A stretch of DNA of 64,000 bases, from positions 9,031,012 through 9,095,011 of the forward strand of contig JALIGW010000010.1 in assembly GCA_023053685.1 (NCBI GenBank), read 5' to 3'. Origin of the DNA: Diadophis punctatus similis (taxonomy: Eukaryota > Chordata > Lepidosauria > Squamata > Dipsadidae). Shown in pieces: positions 1-10,298 of the stretch. The position numbers and the translations under genes are program-made. The notes beneath the pieces were generated by a model. It worked only from the letters and a program-made list of their open reading frames with translations. It was not told the DNA's origin and did no database searches. The first letter of the stretch is position 1. Each line of letters begins with the position of its first letter.

Positions 1-1025
1 CTAACTAGAAGAGAACAAAGTGAGGGATAGCTTTTATTGTGATTTTAAATTAAACAAGAATGTTTTCAAAGAGTCGTGGAAAAGGGAAGTGGCTGTATTA
101 GCTGCTTCCGGATTTTAGCGGCAGGGAAAGCATTACACGAAGAAAAGAACTTGACTTTAAATGGATTGAATAATAATTAGATAAAGAGTCATTTGGAAAT
201 GATGCCAGAGGGTTAAGTGCCTCTGAAGCTTTAAAAAGTAAGGAATATTAATCTGCTTTTTGTTTGCTGCATTGTATTTTCTCTTTGGGGCTTTTTTAAA
301 AGTAAACTGTGTTCGACTATTGATAACTTTACATGTGGCACAGTGCCATCTAGTGATTAATGTTGGTATATAACAGCCTTGGAACACAGCTGTAGAATGC
401 TTGTTTTTATGTTTGAGAACTTTTGGAGTGAGAAAGAGAGAGTTGTATATGGACAACATTGAACTCATCTGCTGATTTGCTGTTTTGGCTGAAAGTGTCC
501 ATTTTTTTTTTTTGTACTTTTAAGTCTGTTTAAAGGATTAAGGCAGGGAGAGCCTGAAGAGTAATTTCCCAGTGTAATTGTCTTTCTTCCCCCCCCCCCC
601 AACGTCTTGGAGTATTTTTTCTTTTCTTTTTTCCCCCCATTTTTTTGGATTTTTGAGTAACTGCCTTTATTTTTCTCTTTTTTTGAGAGAGAATTTTATT
701 TCCTTATTATAGTCCTCTCTTTCTTTTTTCTTCTTTTTCTTCTTTACTTTTTATTACTGATACTATTATTGCTTAATTTCTATTGGAACTGTTGGAGTAT
801 TTGGATTGTTGGTTAGAGATTTTGTATTTTTGTTTTGGAGAACTGTTCTTATCCTTTTTTATTTTTGAACTGGCTTTTTCTTTCTTTTTTTGAAGTTTTG
901 TTCGCTTTTTTATATATATATATAATTTTTTTGCAGTTGGGGTTTTTCTTCAATTTAATCTCTTTTTTTGAGCACTTTAATTTGGAATATATTTTGCCCT
1001 TATTCTTTTTTTTATGCCTAGATAT
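1..1025. other. AT-rich intronic sequence with T-rich low complexity
   Basis: No gene recognised. From about 490 to 1020 the plus strand is strongly T-rich, with poly-T runs, a C10-type run near 591-600 and a short TA run near 911-922. It directly precedes the point where L1 ORF2 homology begins, so it is either intron flank or degraded L1 5' sequence. The short open frames here are low-complexity translations. Confidence 0.5.
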
Positions 1026-4000
1026 TACTAGTTGCAATTTATGCACCGAATGAAAGCCAAGACAAATTTTATTCGAAACTACATAAAAAAAATAAATGAA
1101 TTAGACTATGAAAATATTTGTATGATGGGAGATTTTAATGCTATTGTTGATACTGATTTGTATTATAAAACAACAAAAAAGAATAAGAGACAAAGGAAAA
1201 AATTGCAGAAATCTTTTTTTACCATGGCAGATGAACTGAACATATATGATGTGTGGAGAGAGAAATTTTCAAGGAAAAAACAATTTACATTTTACTCTTC
1301 TAGACATATGTCGTGGTCAAGAATAGACATGCTATGGATGCCTTTGGATCTGTTACGCGATATACAACATATAAATATTGAGACTGGCACTTGGGCTGAT
1401 CATAATCCGATAAGCACTAGTTGGAAAGGAAGAAGGAAAAGAACTAGATGGACTTTAAATCAAGAAATATTACAAAAAAAAAGAATTTCAACAATTTATA
1501 GAAAAAGAAATGGCCTTTTTCTTTAAAGAAAATAGAAAGAGGGATACTTCAATACAAATCGTATGGGATACAGCCAAAGCATACTTAAGAGGATTAGTTA
1601 TGACATATATAAGTAAAAGGAATAAGCAAAGAAGAGATATCAAGAAGAAATTGGAAGGAGAATATGAAGAATTAGAAAAGCAGTTTCACATAGATATGCA
1701 AAATAAAAAGATTAAAATGATGATGGAGCTGAAGAAACACAAACTGAATATGATGGAAAATGAAGAAGTGGTAAGAAAATTAAAAATATCAAAACAAAAT
1801 TTCTTTGAACATGCAAATAAACCAGGAAGATGGTTAGCCTATAAAATGAAGAAAGAAAAGGAAAGAAAATTGATTAAACAATTGGAAGATGATGATGGAG
1901 ACATACAATATCAAGAGGAGGAAAAGAGGAAGATAGCATGGGCATACTATAAAGACTTACAAACAGGAAACAATTGAGAAAAAGAATATAGAGCAATATT
2001 TGGAAGAAATGAAATTACCTAAAATACCAGAAAAACACAAAAATTTGTTAGAGGAAAAAATAACAATGATGGAATTGACCGAAGCAGTCAAAAGGCAGAA
2101 AAATGTAAAGTGCCTGGGCCTGATGGATTACCAGTGGAAGTTTATAAAACTTTTGAAGAAACATTAGGAATTGTAATGTTGGAGCTTTATAATGAGTTAA
2201 TTTTGGAAGCCAAGATACCGGATTTCTGGACAGAAGCTTTTATAACTTTGATTCTAAAAGAGGAGACTGATTCACAAAAGATTAAAAATTATAGACCGAT
2301 TTCGCTATTGAATGCAGATTATAAAATATTTGCTTCGATAATAGCGAATAGACTTAAAAGATTTCTTAGTGACTTTAAACATACAGATCAAAATGGATTT
2401 CTTCCAAAAAGCAGATTAGAGACAATATGTGAACAATTTTAAATACTTTGGAATACTATGAACAACATCCCGGAAAGCAAGTAGCTTTGATGTTTTTGGA
2501 TGCACAGAAGGCATTTGACAATGTAAATTGGCAGTTTATGATACAGCAACTTCAAAACATGGATTTTGGGGAAAGATTTATTGGAGTAATAAAAACAATT
2601 TCTAGAAAACAAACTGCAAAAGTAATTTTAAATGGAGAAATGACTGAAAAAGTGGATATCATGAAAGCAACAAGACAAGGATGCCCGTTATCACCACTAT
2701 TATTTGTTTTGAACTTGGAGGTCTTAACCAGAGATATACGACAAAATAAAGACATTATAGGAATGAAAATTTAAAAAGAGGAATATAAATTACAAGCATT
2801 TGCAGATGATTTGGTGTTCATATTAGAGGAACCATTAGAGACGGAACCAAAATTAATGCATCAGATCAAAAAATATGGAGAAGTGGCGGGATTAAAAATT
2901 AATATGGATAAAACAAAATTACTTGTTAAGAATATGACAGAAAAACAAAAGAGGGAATTAGTTGGAAAATTAAATATACAAATAACAAAAAAAATAAGAT
3001 ATTTAGGAATTCAATTGACAGCAAGATATGTAATGATTAAGGAAGATAATCATTTGAGATTAAAGAAACAAATTGAGATAGATCTGGAAAAATGGAAAAA
3101 TCTCCAATTAACATTGATGGGCAGAATTGCATTAATTAAGATGAATATATTGCCACGTTTTTTGTTTTTGTTTTCAACAATACCAATAAGGTTAGAGAAA
3201 ACCTTCTTTAATGAGATAAATAAAATGATTTTGAAATTTGTTTGGCAAGGGAAAAAAGCGAGGATAAATATGAAAATGTTACAAGATGCGAGAACTAGAG
3301 GCGGATTTGGCCTTCCGAATTGGGAGTTATATTACTATGCAGCAGCAATGACATGGATGAGAGGATGGATTTTGTTGAGAAATATGAGACTTTTGACTTT
3401 GGAAGGGCATGATTTACAGATTGGATGGCACGCACTTATACTGTATGGAAGAAACAAAATACATAGCTATTTCCAGAGACATTGTATCAGGAACTCTTTA
3501 TATTTAGTATGGGAAAAGATAAAAGAGAAACATTATTTGAAAATACCATATTGGATATCTATAATGGAAGCATTTAGATTAAATTGAGAAAATATACCAA
3601 GATATAAAGACATTTTGATGGATGAAGGGAAATTGAAATCTACTCAAGAACTAGAGAAGCAAGGGATAAAAATGGATTGGTATATGAGAATGCAAATGCA
3701 AGCAAGATATGATAAAGACAGTAAGATGGAGGGTATCAATTTGGAAATGACAGAGTTAGATGAAATACTTACAGGAACGGATGAGAGACTAATTAAGAAA
3801 CTATATAATATTTACTTCGTATTGATTTAGAATTTGAACAAGTGAAAGAAACAATGATTAAATGGACAAGGAACTTTGGTTACACCATAGAACTAGATAA
3901 ATGGCAGCAACTTTGGGAAAGAAATTATAAATTGACTGTGGCAACAGCATACAAAGACAATATGTACAAGATGTGTTATAGGTGGCATATATCACCAGAA

Positions 4001-4432
4001 AGGATTGCTAAAATGTTTAAAGACAAATCTATGAAATGTTGGAAATGTCAGCAAATACCAGGCTCCTTTTATCGTATGTGGTGGACATGTACAGAAGCTA
4101 AAGGATTTTGGAGTCGGATTCAGATATGGATAGAGAAAATGGTGAAACAAAATATAGAACTAAAACCAGAGATATTTCTGTTGAGTATTTTACCAGAGAA
4201 GTTCAACAAAGAAGAAACATACTTAATTGTCTATGTAGTGACAGCAGCTAAAATTGCATTTGCACAAAAATGGAAAGTAGCCAAAATACCAACTGAAGGA
4301 GAAGTACTTAAGAAAATCTTGGACTGTGCAGAAATGAATAGATTGACAATGAAACTTAAAGATAAGGAAGATTCAGAATATTATAATGTATGGGTGAAAT
4401 TTTATGAATGGATAGAAAAGGAATATATATAG
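1026..4432 (+). pseudogene. L1 ORF2 remnant: endonuclease C-term, RT, Cys domain
   Basis: Known: L1 ORF2 encodes an APE-type endonuclease and a reverse transcriptase that copy the RNA into a nicked target. Seen, in order: endonuclease C-terminal half (1032-1526), linker (1510-1977), RT fingers with GPDGLP and NYRPISLLN (2110-2442), RT motif A FLDAQKAFDNVNW and motif B TRQGCPLSP (2448-2774), catalytic FADD just before ORF 2811-3587, GFGLPNWE and the thumb (2811-3587), and a C-terminal segment (3842-4432). The C-terminal zinc-finger-like motif reads CWKC..FYRMWWTC, with Arg where the second L1 in this window has His. At least five frameshifts or stops break the frame, so it is not functional. 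The region begins mid-domain. Confidence 0.85.
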
Positions 4433-4975
4433 AGATTAAATTATCATGATTAAAAGAAAAGAAAATGGAAAAGAAATGGAGGATACCCAGATGACAAAGT
4501 TAGATTTGGAGGAGGCAGCATTAGATTAATAATATATACCTAAAATAAAGAGCTAATAGCATAGACATGACATTAAAAAATAAGGAGCTTAAAAGTGACA
4601 CCGACAATTTAAAGATGTATGGGAATATGTTATCAGTCTGTTAAATGAAATAAGTGTTAGAACTAGAATCACTCAAGGAAAGGTTTAGAAGGAGAAAGAG
4701 GAAGTACAAAGGAAGGGGAGAAGGGAAGGAGGGGAGGAAAGGAGGAAGGGGGAGAGAAGGAGTGAGAAGGTAGATAGAGGAGGTGGAGATAGAGGGAGGG
4801 GAGTGTGGAGAAAAGAAACAGACTGATTAATAATAACAAGGCTAGGTGTAAAAATAGGTTATTGAATTTTGATTGATTGGAAAAGTATATATGTTATTGA
4901 TATATTTTTAAGGTATATCTATTGATTTATATATGGATATTTTGGAGGAAAAAAATTGTAAAAAAAAGATTACTA
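1026..4975 (+). mobile_element. L1-clade LINE, 5'-truncated, ORF2 and 3' UTR
   Basis: L1-type ORF2 homology starts inside the endonuclease (ICMMGDFNAIVD, then SRIDMLWM and ADHNPI) at about 1026. It continues through reverse transcriptase and the C-terminal Cys region to a stop near 4432. A purine-rich 3' UTR follows (GGAGG/GGGAG-rich, 4660-4810) and an A-rich end near 4950-4975. ORF1 and the first part of the endonuclease are missing, the usual 5' truncation of target-primed reverse transcription. Its 3' UTR is clearly related to the fragment at 20726-20975. No convincing TSD is visible; the right flank is CR1 sequence. Confidence 0.85.
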
Positions 4976-5340
4976 TCCTTTCCTCCTCCTTCACATTGGG
5001 ATGAATGACACAAGAAAAAACCTGAGTACAATATTGAGAGATTATAAGCAAATAAGCAACAAAGTTAAGGAGCTAGGAGCGTAAGTAGTGTTTTCCCAAA
5101 TGAAAAGTTGAGGGGAAAAATAATTCTACAAATAAACCACTGGCTAAAGGGCTGGTGTCACCAAGAAAACTTGTTTCCTGGACCATGGACTGCATTACCT
5201 TCATGAAAGTTACTCTTGGCAAGGGATGGACTGCACCTGGGAAAAACAGGAGAAAATATACTCAAAAAAAGACTGTCCCAACTTATCAGAAGGGCTTTAA
5301 ACTAAAATTGAATGGGGAGGGTGACAAATCTTTAGTTTAG
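4976..5340 (+). pseudogene. CR1 ORF1 esterase (SGNH-like) remnant
   Basis: The plus-strand translation just after the L1 tail contains HIGMND (codons at 4992-5009), followed by a ..DYKQISNKVKELGA.. stretch, an INHWLKGWC.QEN stretch, and DGLHLGKTG (from 5225). Known: some CR1/L3 ORF1 proteins carry an SGNH-type esterase domain, in which a G-x-N-D block and a final D-x-x-H block are conserved. Both blocks are visible here in the right order and at a plausible spacing. The frame shifts between them and contains stops. Inference: this is the C-terminal half of such an ORF1; the catalytic serine block lies upstream and is not present. Confidence 0.55.
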
Positions 5341-5464
5341 AATCTCTAGAACAGAAAACCAATCATAAATCTCAAGAAAACAAATCAATCAATGAGGTAG
5401 GGAGTGAAGAGAAAAAAGAAAAACTCAGACAACTACTAGGAGATGCAGGAAACATACCTATAGA

Positions 5465-5565
5465 CAGGCATAAAAATCTTAAATGCTTACATACAAATGC
5501 TCAAAGCTTGGAGAACAAACAGTTGAACTAGAAGCAATAGTACACGAAGGGAGGTATGACATAAT
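5465..5565 (+). pseudogene. CR1 ORF2 start (endonuclease N-terminus)
   Basis: The translation LKCLHTNAQSLENKQ followed by EAIVHEGRYDII is the start of a CR1 APE-type endonuclease, where the Asn of the TNA(Q/R)S motif contributes to the active site. A TAG stop interrupts it. The sequence is cut at 5565 by a hAT insertion and resumes at 7650 with AITETWWD. Confidence 0.75.
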
Positions 5566-6004
5566 CAGTGGTGGCCTCATGCCAGTTTGCACCGGTTCTC
5601 CCAAACTATATGTTAATTTTCTGAGCAGTTTGGAGAACCGGTTGTTGGAATAAATCTTTCCCCACTTTACAGGGCTAATCTTGCAAGGAACGCAGGAAGG
5701 AAATATTCTAGTGTGCCTGTATTTCTAGCCCAATCCTTATCTTAATTGCTGGCCCTGCTGCTTTAAGTGTTTTCAGAAACTGCCCAGACTTTCTGTCTGT
5801 AGCTGAGCTTCTCCAGAGTCCCCCTCACTGGGTTTTTTGTGGTACTTTTATTCCTGGGGCTTGAACAGCTATTTACAGAAGGGTTGGCATAGCCATAGAA
5901 GATATGGCTGAAAGAAAGGATGCAAGCTTGGCATTCCGTCTGATTTTTTTACTGCCTTTCTGAGGGCATGTGATTTTTCCTTAAATCTGGATGATTATCT
6001 AGGA

Positions 6005-6437
6005 CAGTGATGGCGAACCTTTTTTCCCTCGGGTGCCGAAAGCGCGTTCGTGTGCACGATCAGGCACGTGTGAGTGCCCACACCCATAATTCAATGCCTG
6101 GGCAGGGTGAAAACAGCCTCCCCCGCCCCCGCAGAGGTCCTCTGGAGGCCTGAAATGACCCATTTCCCGACTTCCGGTGGGCCTGGTAGGCCCATTTTTC
6201 ACCCTCCCCAGGCTCCAGAGGCTTCCCTGGAGCCTGGGGAGGGCGAAAACACTCCCCTGCCCCCCGGAGGCCCTCCGGAAGCCTAAAATGCCCTCCCAGA
6301 GCCTCTGGGTGAGTCAGAAATCAGCTGGCCTGCACGCACATGCTCACTGGAGCTGAGCTAGGGCAACGGCTCGCGTGCCGGCAGATATGGCTCCGCGTGC
6401 CACCTGTGGCATGCGTGCCATAGGTTCGCCATCACTG
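6005..6437. mobile_element. Non-autonomous hAT element, perfect 8-bp TSD
   Basis: Terminal inverted repeats are CAGTGATGGCGAACCT and GGTTCGCCATCACTG. The 8-bp TSD ATCTAGGA is perfect (5997-6004 and 6438-6445). The interior is GC-rich, with CTGGAGCCTGGGGAGG-type inverted segments, and has no transposase. This terminal sequence is widespread among vertebrate hAT families. It is nested inside the 5566-7641 hAT and is therefore the younger of the two. Confidence 0.9.
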
Positions 6438-6588
6438 ATCTAGGATATCTTGTGAGGTGAGTGAAACCAGCTGGTATCTTTAAGTGGTGCAAATGGATCT
6501 AATGATTGCTTCTCCTGGGTGCTTTGTCAGTTCACTGAGCACAGGAGTCTCTTGTCTATGGGGATTCTTCAGTCATCCAGGTCATGGT

Positions 6589-6676
6589 TGTCCCAAAGGT
6601 GCTTTTTTCAAGAGTCAACTGGACTTTCTTGGTTTCCAGAAATCCAGTTGCCTCTTGAAAAAGCACCTTTGGGACA
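6589..6676. repeat. Long hairpin repeat flanked by 14-bp direct repeats
   Basis: An inverted repeat with arms near 6589-6623 and 6643-6676 (TGTCCCAAAGGTGC.. / ..GCACCTTTGGGACA) and a short loop. The 14-bp sequence ACAGGAGTCTCTTG occurs at 6541-6554 and again at 6674-6687, which could be a TSD around a roughly 119-bp insertion. Confidence 0.7.
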
Positions 6677-7406
6677 GGAGTCTCTTGCATTGCTTCAGAG
6701 TGGCCAAGCTACATGATTGCTCACTGATAATAAGTGGATCCTCCTTCCAATTTGTTATAGTTTGCTCTCGTGGTAATATGGCATAGTAACATGGCACCAA
6801 TTGTAGAAAGTTAGCACCCACTCCTATCTTAGAAGAATGAAGTATTTTGAGAGATATTAAAAAGGAAGAATATATTTCCCTGGATGAGAAATGGAGAAAC
6901 ATGTTTTCTTAGAGGGAGAAAGCAGCCCCCACCTTCCTTAATAGCCCACAGCAGATGTCAGCACTTAAGAGATAAAGAATAGATAGCTATATTCATAGGC
7001 AAAAATTCCCTGCAGCACGGTCTGAACAAAGACAGAATGGGATTAGCCTTCACTCAAGATGTTAATTTGTTAATTTGTCTCTTTAGCTCAGCATTTTGTA
7101 GCCCAAATATGCCACCTACTTTCTGGAGAGCTTAAATTACCTCTCTGCTAAAAGGTTGCACTTTATGAGTAAGAGTTGACTATATTTTAACAATTTTAAT
7201 TCCTCAATGTGCTCTGGCACCTGCCTGATTTGTAACTTTGGGTTGCAGGTATTGCTGAGGAAAAGGAAGGTATTCAGACAGAATGGTTTAGCTTTGAATG
7301 ATGGCTGTGACTCATTGATCTTCAGTGTGTATTCCTCCATTTCTAATCTAATTATTGGTATTTAGGGCAGTTTTTTGCAAGCAAAGACGCTTTTTGTATT
7401 TTTGTA

Positions 7407-7540
7407 CAGGTAATCCTTGACTTACAACAGTTCATTTAGTGACCATTCAAAGTTACAATGGCACTGAAAAAATGTCTTATGACTGTTTTTCACACTTACG
7501 ACTGTTGCAGCATCCCCATGGTCACAAGAGGTAACATCAT
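7407..7540 (-). mobile_element. Fragment of a CAGGTAGTCC-ended DNA repeat
   Basis: Starts TA-CAGGTAATCCTTGACTTAC and continues with ..CACTTACGACTGTTGCAGCATCCCCATGG.. . Repeats with this end are common in squamate genomes and look like a non-autonomous DNA transposon inserted at TA. Only one end is present, lying inside the 5566-7641 hAT. The superfamily is uncertain. Confidence 0.5.
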
Positions 7541-7874
7541 GTTGGCCGTGCCCACTCAGTCACATGGTCACCTAGCCATGCCTACCCAGCTGGTCATTAG
7601 GGCAGAGAACGGGTTGTTAAATTATTTGAAGCCCACCCCTGGACATAGTTGCCATTACAGAAACCTGGTGGGACAAAACCCATGACTGGAATGTACTGAT
7701 GGATGGATACAAATTGTTCAAAAGAAACAGATCTACAAAACGAGGAGGTAGAGTTGCAGTATATGTAAGAGATCACTACATATCTACAGAAATGCACATG
7801 ATCAAAGATAAAACTCCTCCAGAATGTATATGGATCAATATAAAAGGAAAAAAAGTGACATTGCCATAGGTATA

Positions 7875-8438
7875 TTTAGATTTATTATTAGAGTTGGAAG
7901 GGACCTTGTAGGTCATCTAGTCCAACCCCCTGCTCAAGCAGGAGTTCCTACACCATTTGAGACAGATGGCAATCCAGTCTCCTCTTGAAGGTCGCAAGTG
8001 TTGGGGCTCTCACAACCTCCGCTGGCAAGCTGTTCCACTGGTTGATCGCTCTCACTGTCAGAAAGTTTCTCCTCACTTCCAGGTTGAATCTCTCCTTGGT
8101 CAGCTTCCATCCATTATTCCTTGTTTGGCTTTCTGGTGCCATAGAGAACAGCCTGACCCCCTCCTCTCTGTGGCATCCCCTCAAGTATTGAAACACTGCT
8201 ATCATGTCACCCCTGGTCCTTCTCTTCGCTAGACTGGCCAAGCTCAGTTCCTGCAACCGCTCTTCGTATGTTTTATTTTCCAGACCCTTTATCATCCTGG
8301 TTGCTCTCTTCTGCACTTTCTCTAGAGTTTCAATGTCTTTTTTGTAATGTGGTGACCAAAACTGGATGCAGTACTCTAGGTGTGGTCTGACCAAGGCTTT
8401 ATAGAGTGGTACTAGTACCTCTCTGGTCCTTGATTGTA
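7875..8438 (-). mobile_element. CR1 3' end (young subfamily), nested in older CR1
   Basis: The minus strand encodes the C-terminal part of CR1 ORF2 (..VPLYKALVRPHLEYCIQFW.. to ..CHLSQMV stop; coding part 7948-8438), then the CR1 3' UTR and a TAATAAATCTAAA tail. It is 5'-truncated. The host CR1 reads ..IGIY.. before it and ..YRPPNQ.. after it, so the junctions are near 7874 and 8439, with a short TATA-like duplication. The open frame shows no stop and is almost identical to the copies at 16985, 29781 and 36446, indicating a recent subfamily. Confidence 0.9.
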
Positions 8439-9021
8439 TATATATTACAGGCCACCCAACCAATCAGAAGAAATAGATGAACTCTGCCAACCAGTTAACA
8501 AATGTATGTAGGAAACATACCACAGTTGCAATGGGAGACTTTAACTATCCAGATATCAACTGGGAGACAAATTCTTCAGCGAGTGGGAGATCAAACAAAT
8601 TCCTAACCAACCTAGCCGACATCTTTGTCATCTAAAAGGTAGAGGAGGAAACTAGAAATAAAGCTATACTGGACCTAATTCTTACTAATAGAGAAGAAGT
8701 GATAGAGGGAGTTGAAGTTGCCAGAACTTTGGGTGAAAGTGACCACATCATACTGGAATTCAATATAATGCAAACATAAGCAATAGAAAATAATCCAACC
8801 AGTGTTTTAAACTTTAAAAGAGCTGATTTTAACAAACTCAGAGAGACCCTAGGAAAGATTCCATGGATGAAAATCCTAAAGGGGATGCGAGGGTCCACCT
8901 GTCCCCTTCCAGTCAGGTTTATTGTTTTATATGTCTTGGTAGTGATTTGTGTTTAATTTTCTTTTTTGTATATTTCCCTGACCAGAAACCCTCTGTTTCA
9001 CTTCTCTCTCTCTCTTTAGAG

Positions 9022-9383
9022 CAGTGGTTCCCAACCTTTTTGTGATCGAGTACCACTTGGAGGTCCCGTACAGTCGCCGCGTACCACCTGGTTCCAGAGA
9101 AACTAAATTCGATCAGCTATCACTTTATTTCCATAATTGTACTGTTCCTTTTTTGGCCCCGCGCATCCAGCAACTGGATTCTCGGGCCGCTGGGACCAGG
9201 TGGGTGGCGTGTGGCAACAGTTGCAAATCGTTGCCAGATTATCTTGTATTAGGCAGTAAACATTTTTGTGAAGTAAAAAATAACTAACTAAAAATCGTTC
9301 ATGACCCCGAAAGTGTTCACGTACCACCTGGAAGGCCCTCGCGTACCACTAGTGGTACACGTACCACAGGTTGGGAACCACTG
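9022..9383. mobile_element. Non-autonomous hAT element, perfect 8-bp TSD
   Basis: The terminal inverted repeat CAGTGGTTCCCAACCT pairs with AGGTTGGGAACCACTG. The TSD CTTTAGAG is perfect (9014-9021 and 9384-9391). Near both ends are inner repeats containing GTACCAC. There is no coding capacity. It sits inside the 8885-10293 LTR unit. Confidence 0.92.
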
Positions 9384-9826
9384 CTTTAGAGGCTTGATTT
9401 TACTTTTACAATATCTCTATGCTCTGCAGGATTGTTTAAGATTTGCTTTATGTGAGAAATAGACAGACGTCGACACATTTCTTGAACAAACCAGAAAACA
9501 GTTTATTTAAATACAACTTCTCAGTAATTGTCAAGTGAATTTGTTACAGTCACAACCAGCTATTTAATTCTTTCTTTTCTCTTCTTCCTCTCAGAGACTC
9601 TCCTTGCTTTCCTGACTAAATCTAAGCAAATCCAATTCTTCTTTGTTTCTAGGCCTATAGATAAGAGCATGTTTCACTGTTTATCTCTATCTACAAATAA
9701 CTCAATATATCAGACAATAAAGTTCCCTGACCCTGGCACCTGCTTCCCACAGAACTGCCTAGGGCCTATCTTCTCTCCTGTCAACTTCCCTCTTGGACAG
9801 TTAAACTCAGGCAGAGATTCACTATG

Positions 9827-10055
9827 AACCTTCCTTCTTTGGAAGTTACCACAAAACAGAGCTCTTCTCAGCTCTTCTTTCTAAACCTTCCCTCATGGAA
9901 GTTACACACACAGACAGAGCTTTTCTCAGCTCTTCTTACTTAACCTTCCCTCATGGAAGTTAATACAGACAGAGAGCCCTTCACAGCCCTTCTTACTAAA
10001 CCTTTCCTCCTGGAAGTTATACACACTGATAGATAGCTCCACAGCTCTCTCAACT
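9827..10055. repeat. Four ~57-bp tandem repeats inside the LTR unit
   Basis: Units start with AACCTT(C/T)CCT at 9827, 9884, 9942 and 9999, with spacings of 57, 58 and 57 bp. Each carries TGGAAGTTA and a CAGCTCTTCT-type box, and a partial unit precedes them near 9782. They lie between the TATA box and the polyadenylation signal of the minus-strand LTR, in its presumed transcribed part. Confidence 0.8.
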
Positions 10056-10298
10056 AGGCCTTTTATAGTTCCTGGCCCTGCTATCTATGATCTGATTGGC
10101 TGTCCCTTATGATGTCATCTATCCTCCCTCTCTTCTGGAGCACTGGGATAAACACCTCCCCCTTTCTACTTACCATACATTTTAAAAGCTGTTTGGCTCT
10201 ACACTTACTTGTTTAAACAGTTCCTTTTAACCACATTTTAACTTTATACAACAACTTACTATTTTACATTCAGTACCTGTATGTGGGCACCATAGGGG

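Larger units (their letters stand above)
5566..7641. mobile_element. Non-autonomous hAT-type element (2.08 kb), 8-bp TSD
   Basis: The element begins CAGTGGTGGCC and ends GCCCACCCCTG, inverted to each other. It is flanked by GACATAAT (5558-5565) and GACATAGT (7642-7649), an 8-bp TSD with one mismatch, and it splits CR1 ORF2 between ..YDII and AITETWW... It carries another hAT (6005-6437), a hairpin repeat (6589-6676), a piece of a CAGGTAATCC-ended repeat (from 7407), and near the right end ACTCAGTCACATGGTCACC-type sequence shared with the 14294 and 49544 elements. No transposase is recognised. The 8-bp TSD and CAG..CTG ends point to the hAT superfamily. Confidence 0.75.
8885..10293 (-). mobile_element. 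Solo LTR-like unit with tandem repeats, 5-bp TSD
   Basis: The insertion splits the CR1 endonuclease region between MKILKG and K(T)TQEVWE. AGGGG is duplicated at 8880-8884 and 10294-10298. Read on the minus strand it has a CCAAT box (10095-10099), a TATA box (10061-10070), four roughly 57-bp tandem repeats, and an AATAAA signal (about 9503-9508), the order expected in an LTR. Net of the nested hAT it is about 1040 bp. No gag or pol is attached, so it is probably a solo LTR. The outermost bases read ATG..CAT rather than a clean TG..CA, so the exact ends are uncertain. Confidence 0.6.

Noticed and set aside
157..468. 103-aa minus-strand frame
   Set aside because: No domain, AT-rich composition, no splice or promoter context; likely chance.
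1012..4985. ATTACTA as TSD of the first L1
   Set aside because: Only 7 bp, partly overlapping coding homology on the left and part of CR1 on the right; not convincing.
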